Positions 5,945 through 7,846 of a stretch of 7,846 bases of DNA are shown here, in pieces. Positions within the stretch are counted from its first letter, which is position 1. The number at the start of each line of letters is the position of its first letter. The position numbers and the translations under genes are program-made. The stretch spans positions 1 to 7,846 of the forward strand of contig JAEZRH010000107.1 in assembly GCA_023412845.1 (NCBI GenBank). The letters are read 5' to 3'. This DNA comes from Bacillota bacterium. GTDB lineage: Bacteria; Bacillota; Clostridia; Oscillospirales; Acutalibacteraceae. The notes under the pieces were generated by a model. That model worked only from the letters and a program-made list of their open reading frames with translations. It had not been told where the DNA came from and did no database searches.

Positions 5945-6700
5945 TCATCCCGGCGGCGCGGAGCTCTCCGGCACAAGTCCGGAAGCAACCTCATATCCCG
6001 GCCCCGGGGCGGAGGAAGGCGCCAGACCGTTCGCGCCTATCAGCCTGGCCTGGACGATCAACCGATGGGTGGCGGTCAGATAAGGCGTGCAGGTGATCAG
6101 TGTCAGGGCGGCGTTTTCGTTCGGGACCTGATTCAAAACGTAAACATCCGTCGGCAGGACCGTAAAGCTCCGGAATACAGAATAGGTGAAAATGTTCCGA
6201 CCGACTTTCAGAATAATCTGATCACCCGCGGCGAGCTTGCCCAGGTAGCGGAACGAAGTCGTGTTGTGGCCGGCCAGCGCACAGTTGCCGGGGGCGCCCA
6301 TGGGCGCCGTGCCGGTCACATGACCCACGCCGTAATGCATTTGCTTCTGCGTGCCTTCCAGAACGTGCTGAGACAGGCCGAGCTTCGGGATCTTGATGAT
6401 CCCCAGTTCCGTATAGCCGGCAGACCGCGTATCCTCCTGTTGCGATTCGTTTCCGGGCAGGATCGTGGCGGCAGAAGACGCTGAGGATGCGTTGGAATCG
6501 GGAGTCGAGACTTCCCGGTCTCCGCCGTCCCAGACGATCGGAGGCGGATCGGGGAGGGCCGAGTCAGTCTGGTTTCCGCCGAAAACCGTCGCCCACGGAT
6601 ACCGGTATGCTTCCAAGGCAACCGCGGAAGCGACGACAAGAATGCCGGAAAGGATCAGGGCCAGGGAGAACCTGCTCCGTTTTGTCGCTGCTTTTTTCAC
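5945..6700 (-). CDS. Sortase, class D-like
   Basis: This 251-residue membrane-anchored transpeptidase would cut a C-terminal LPXTG-like signal of exported proteins and attach them to the cell wall or to each other. Residues 2-10 are Lys/Arg-rich and 11-29 form a single membrane anchor, so the catalytic domain is outside. A Pro/Ser/Asp-rich linker (about 40-90) leads to the sortase barrel. This shows IIKIPKLGLSQHV, LAGHNTTSFRYLGKLAAGD with catalytic His145, TLITCTPY with catalytic Cys204, and HRLIVQARL with catalytic Arg213. The triad is complete. No C-terminal membrane segment is present, which argues against a pilin-polymerising class C enzyme despite the class C-like TCTPY. The start chosen is GTG at 6698-6700, 8 nt after GGAAGGAG. 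The upstream ATG at 6734-6736 overlaps the -10 box and cannot be transcribed. A substrate is not identifiable here. The truncated exported protein at 7704 is a candidate. Confidence 0.9.
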   Translation of the reverse strand: MKKAATKRSRFSLALILSGILVVASAVALEAYRYPWATVFGGNQTDSALPDPPPIVWDGGDREVSTPDSNASSASSAATILPGNESQQEDTRSAGYTELGIIKIPKLGLSQHVLEGTQKQMHYGVGHVTGTAPMGAPGNCALAGHNTTSFRYLGKLAAGDQIILKVGRNIFTYSVFRSFTVLPTDVYVLNQVPNENAALTLITCTPYLTATHRLIVQARLIGANGLAPSSAPGPGYEVASGLVPESSAPPG

Positions 6701-6734
6701 GGCCGTGTCTCCTTCCTTCCATGAGATTGTGAAC

Positions 6735-6762
6735 ATTATAGCACAATCCTGAATCTCTTCAA
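6735..6762 (-). promoter_or_regulatory. Promoter of the sortase gene
   Basis: The minus strand carries a perfect TATAAT (6740-6735), with TTGAAG (6762-6757) 16 bp upstream. The start would be near 6728, giving a leader of under 30 nt that contains GGAAGGAG and leads to the GTG start at 6700. Confidence 0.65.
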
Positions 6763-6820
6763 AATGTGCAATTCAGACAAAAAAAATTAAAAAATTAAGA
6801 ATAATTCCTATTCCTAAGCA

Positions 6821-6849
6821 TTGCCAAACGCGTTGGTATCCGTTATACT
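6821..6849 (+). promoter_or_regulatory. Near-consensus promoter in front of the tandem repeat region
   Basis: TTGCCA (6821-6826), a 17-bp spacer and TATACT (6844-6849) make the best plus-strand promoter in this region. The start would be near 6856, where repeat copy 1 begins. The spacer contains the perfect 8-bp palindrome AACGCGTT (6827-6834), a possible operator. It is divergent from the sortase promoter, with an A/T-rich stretch (6761-6820) between them. Confidence 0.65.
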
Positions 6850-6855
6850 AACAGT

Positions 6856-7009
6856 AGATTATCAGCAAAAGGTTCGCCGCTGCTTCGGTTTCGAGACGGG
6901 CAATCAAGGGCTTGAGAGATGGCTTTCGCATGGTCTTTTGGTCACAGAAAAATTTTTCTCTATCTGAATCTGTCCATGAAACACAGAGGAAGACCGGGTG
7001 GAAATGATT
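6856..7009 (+). repeat. Tandem ~155-bp element, copy 1 (candidate structured RNA)
   Basis: This element is repeated about 179 bp downstream at roughly 85-90% identity by eye. Invariant blocks include GCTTCGGTTTCGAGACGGGC, CTTGAGAGATGGCTTTCGCA, TTTGGTCACAGAAAAA, CTATCTGAATCT and AGACCGGGTGGAA. The copies differ by several 1- or 2-nt indels, so no frame is conserved and protein coding is unlikely on either strand. Possible pairings seen in both copies are TTGGTC with GACCGG near the 3' end, TTC-rich 5' sequence with GGTGGAA, and an AGAAA...TTTCT A/T hairpin. I do not recognise it as a known RNA family. It begins at the start site predicted from the 6821-6849 promoter. Confidence 0.75.
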
Positions 7010-7033
7010 GAGGCCGGCCAGTTCAGCACCCAC

Positions 7034-7189
7034 AGATTATGAACGAAAGGTTCCGCTGCTGCTTCGGTTTCGAGACGGGCATTAATGGGACTTGAGAGAT
7101 GGCTTTCGCATGGCCCTTTGGTCACAGAAAAAATATTTTCTATCTGAATCTCTTCATGAAACGCAGAGAAAGACCGGGTGGAATTGATT
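7034..7189 (+). repeat. Tandem ~155-bp element, copy 2
   Basis: This is the second copy, from AGATTATGAACG through GGTGGAATTGATT, separated from copy 1 by about 24 bp of unrelated sequence (7010-7033). It has no promoter of its own, so if copy 1 is transcribed both copies should lie on one RNA. Loop-like positions vary more than the invariant blocks. Confidence 0.75.
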
Positions 7190-7328
7190 CAGCGAAGGGC
7201 GCTTAAACTGCCGCGCGCTTTCACGGAGGTTAAGCTTCCGTCGATGCGGATCGGCATTTTCTCCATAATTTTTCATGTGCAGCCGGTCCATTGGCGAAGG
7301 GCTGCGAGAAGGCGACGGAGCATACCGC

Positions 7329-7369
7329 TTTGTGAGAATTTTGTGAGAGCTTGCTGTTATTCTTATTCT
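7329..7369 (+). promoter_or_regulatory. 11-bp direct repeat next to a promoter candidate
   Basis: TTTGTGAGA occurs at 7329-7337 and again at 7340-7348, exactly 11 bp apart, so both sit on the same face of the helix. The second copy overlaps a possible -35 (TTGTGA, 7341-7346) with TATTCT (7364-7369) 17 bp downstream. Another TATTCT lies at 7358-7363. Direct repeats of 11-bp period overlapping a promoter are the usual target layout of OmpR/SARP-type activators. Binding by the regulator at 3760-4881 is inference. Confidence 0.4.
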
Positions 7370-7617
7370 ATATGATTAAGGGTGATTCAAAATGGCGTTT
7401 GGTATGGAAAGGGTAGGAATGGAATCCCCCCAATATGCCGACTTTGTTTCGGCTGACATTGCGGCACGGTTTCCGCCGGCGACATCATCGGATGGCTTCA
7501 CAAATCCGGATTTTCGATGTCTTGATCGGAATTGCTGTGGAAATCCGTTTTTAATTGAACGGCTGAACAGCGGTTTTGTGGCTTCTCTTAATCCCCAATA
7601 AGGCTTTTTCTATCTGT

Positions 7618-7651
7618 GCTGTCCCCTGAAAAGCGGGCAAAACGGGACAGC
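7618..7651 (+). other. 8-bp stem hairpin upstream of the exported protein
   Basis: GCTGTCCC (7618-7625) pairs perfectly with GGGACAGC (7644-7651) around an 18-nt A/G-rich loop. No T run follows, so it is not an intrinsic terminator on either strand. It ends 40 nt before the RBS of the 7704 gene and may be a leader control or stability element. Confidence 0.45.
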
Positions 7652-7703
7652 CGGGATGATCGTCTAAGCTTAATTTATTTTTATCAATTCGGGAGGGAAA
7701 AGA

Positions 7704-7846
7704 ATGCGCGCACATACAAAAATCCTGAGGGCGTTTACAGCGGTGATTCTGGCTCTGCTCATGGTGCCTGTTTCCGCCGCGACGGTGGACCCCGGTCAGA
7801 GCCCCAGAGATTCCGGCGATATCTCGACTTATGTTCAGGTCCATGA
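7704..7846 (+). CDS. Exported protein, N-terminal fragment (cut by right edge)
   Basis: The ATG at 7704 is preceded by GGGAGG with 7 nt spacing. The 47 visible codons are open to the edge. Residues 1-24 form a standard Sec signal peptide (MRAHTKILRAF, then TAVILALLMVPVSA), with a likely cut at VSAA|TVDPG. The mature start TVDPGQSPRDSGDISTYVQVH is polar and looks like the beginning of a secreted or wall-anchored protein. No domain can be assigned from this fragment. Given the divergent sortase, it could be a sortase substrate such as an adhesin or pilin, but any sorting signal would lie beyond the window. Confidence 0.75.
   Translation, partial: MRAHTKILRAFTAVILALLMVPVSAATVDPGQSPRDSGDISTYVQVH

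Larger units (their letters stand above)
7190..7703 (+). other. Intergenic stretch before the exported protein; no convincing gene
   Basis: About 510 bp lie between repeat copy 2 and the exported protein. It contains an 11-bp-period direct repeat and promoter candidate (7329-7369), a hairpin (7618-7651) and the exported protein's RBS. A 69-codon ORF (7392-7601, plus) is present, with AAGGGTG upstream. Its sequence (starting MAFGMERVGMESPQ) shows no recognisable motif, is low in typical helix or strand pattern, and is probably chance. If transcription from 6821-6849 continues, all of this would be untranslated leader. Confidence 0.5.

Noticed and set aside
5861..6484. 207-codon plus-strand ORF opposite the sortase.
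   Set aside because: It is antisense to a sortase with an intact catalytic triad and has no RBS. Long antisense frames are expected in GC-rich coding DNA.
6701..6736. ATG start for the sortase at 6734-6736.
   Set aside because: It overlaps the TATAAT -10 box and would not be transcribed. GTG 6698-6700 has GGAAGGAG at 8 nt.
6848..7125. Minus-strand ORFs across the tandem repeats (sharing ARLETEAAA-like peptides) as a duplicated protein.
   Set aside because: They lack RBSs, the two copies are shifted by non-triplet indels, and the peptide similarity simply mirrors the DNA repeat.
6856..7189. Tandem copies as a minimal CRISPR array or insertion-sequence ends.
   Set aside because: The units are ~155 bp with a single 24-bp gap, there are no terminal inverted repeats, target-site duplication or transposase, and only two copies.
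7392..7601. 69-codon plus-strand ORF in the right intergenic region.
   Set aside because: There is no recognisable motif and only a modest RBS. The composition looks like chance, so it is not called as a gene, though a lineage-specific small protein cannot be excluded.

Overview
The window looks like a chromosomal accessory region of a Gram-positive, probably clostridial bacterium (Oscillospiraceae/Ruminococcaceae-like by feel; no taxonomic marker gene is present). The evidence is strong AAGGAGG-type ribosome binding sites, a class-D-like sortase, a LytS-type kinase with a 7TMR-DISM sensor paired with a REC/SARP-like regulator, and a c-di-GMP-I riboswitch ahead of a secreted CAP protein. Coding DNA is fairly GC-rich and intergenic DNA is AT-rich.

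Layout. (1) 1-1541, minus strand: a glycosyltransferase family 2 gene, followed downstream by the 5' end of a BppU-like phage baseplate/tail protein that runs off the left edge. (2) 1542-1871: a divergent intergenic region with one extended -10 promoter facing each way. (3) 1872-4881, plus strand: a two-gene two-component operon whose genes overlap by 26 bp. It closes with a long bidirectional hairpin terminator (4953-5020) shared with the convergent CAP gene. (4) 5097-5907, minus strand: a complete riboswitch expression unit of promoter, c-di-GMP-I aptamer, intrinsic terminator, strong RBS and secreted CAP-domain protein. (5) 5945-6763, minus strand: a sortase with its own promoter. (6) 6764-7703: about 0.9 kb without a convincing gene. 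It has a near-consensus plus-strand promoter, two tandem copies of a ~155 bp element starting at the predicted transcription start, an 11-bp-period direct repeat next to a second promoter candidate, and a hairpin. (7) 7704-7846, plus strand: the start of an exported protein cut by the right edge.

How it fits together. The right half reads as a cell-surface module: a sortase, a c-di-GMP-controlled secreted CAP protein, and a divergent exported protein with a very long leader. The two-component system may sense an extracellular ligand and control surface genes, possibly through the direct repeat near 7329-7348, but that link is inference. The best candidates for something undescribed are the tandem repeat/leader region at 6821-7190 and the riboswitch-controlled CAP gene.
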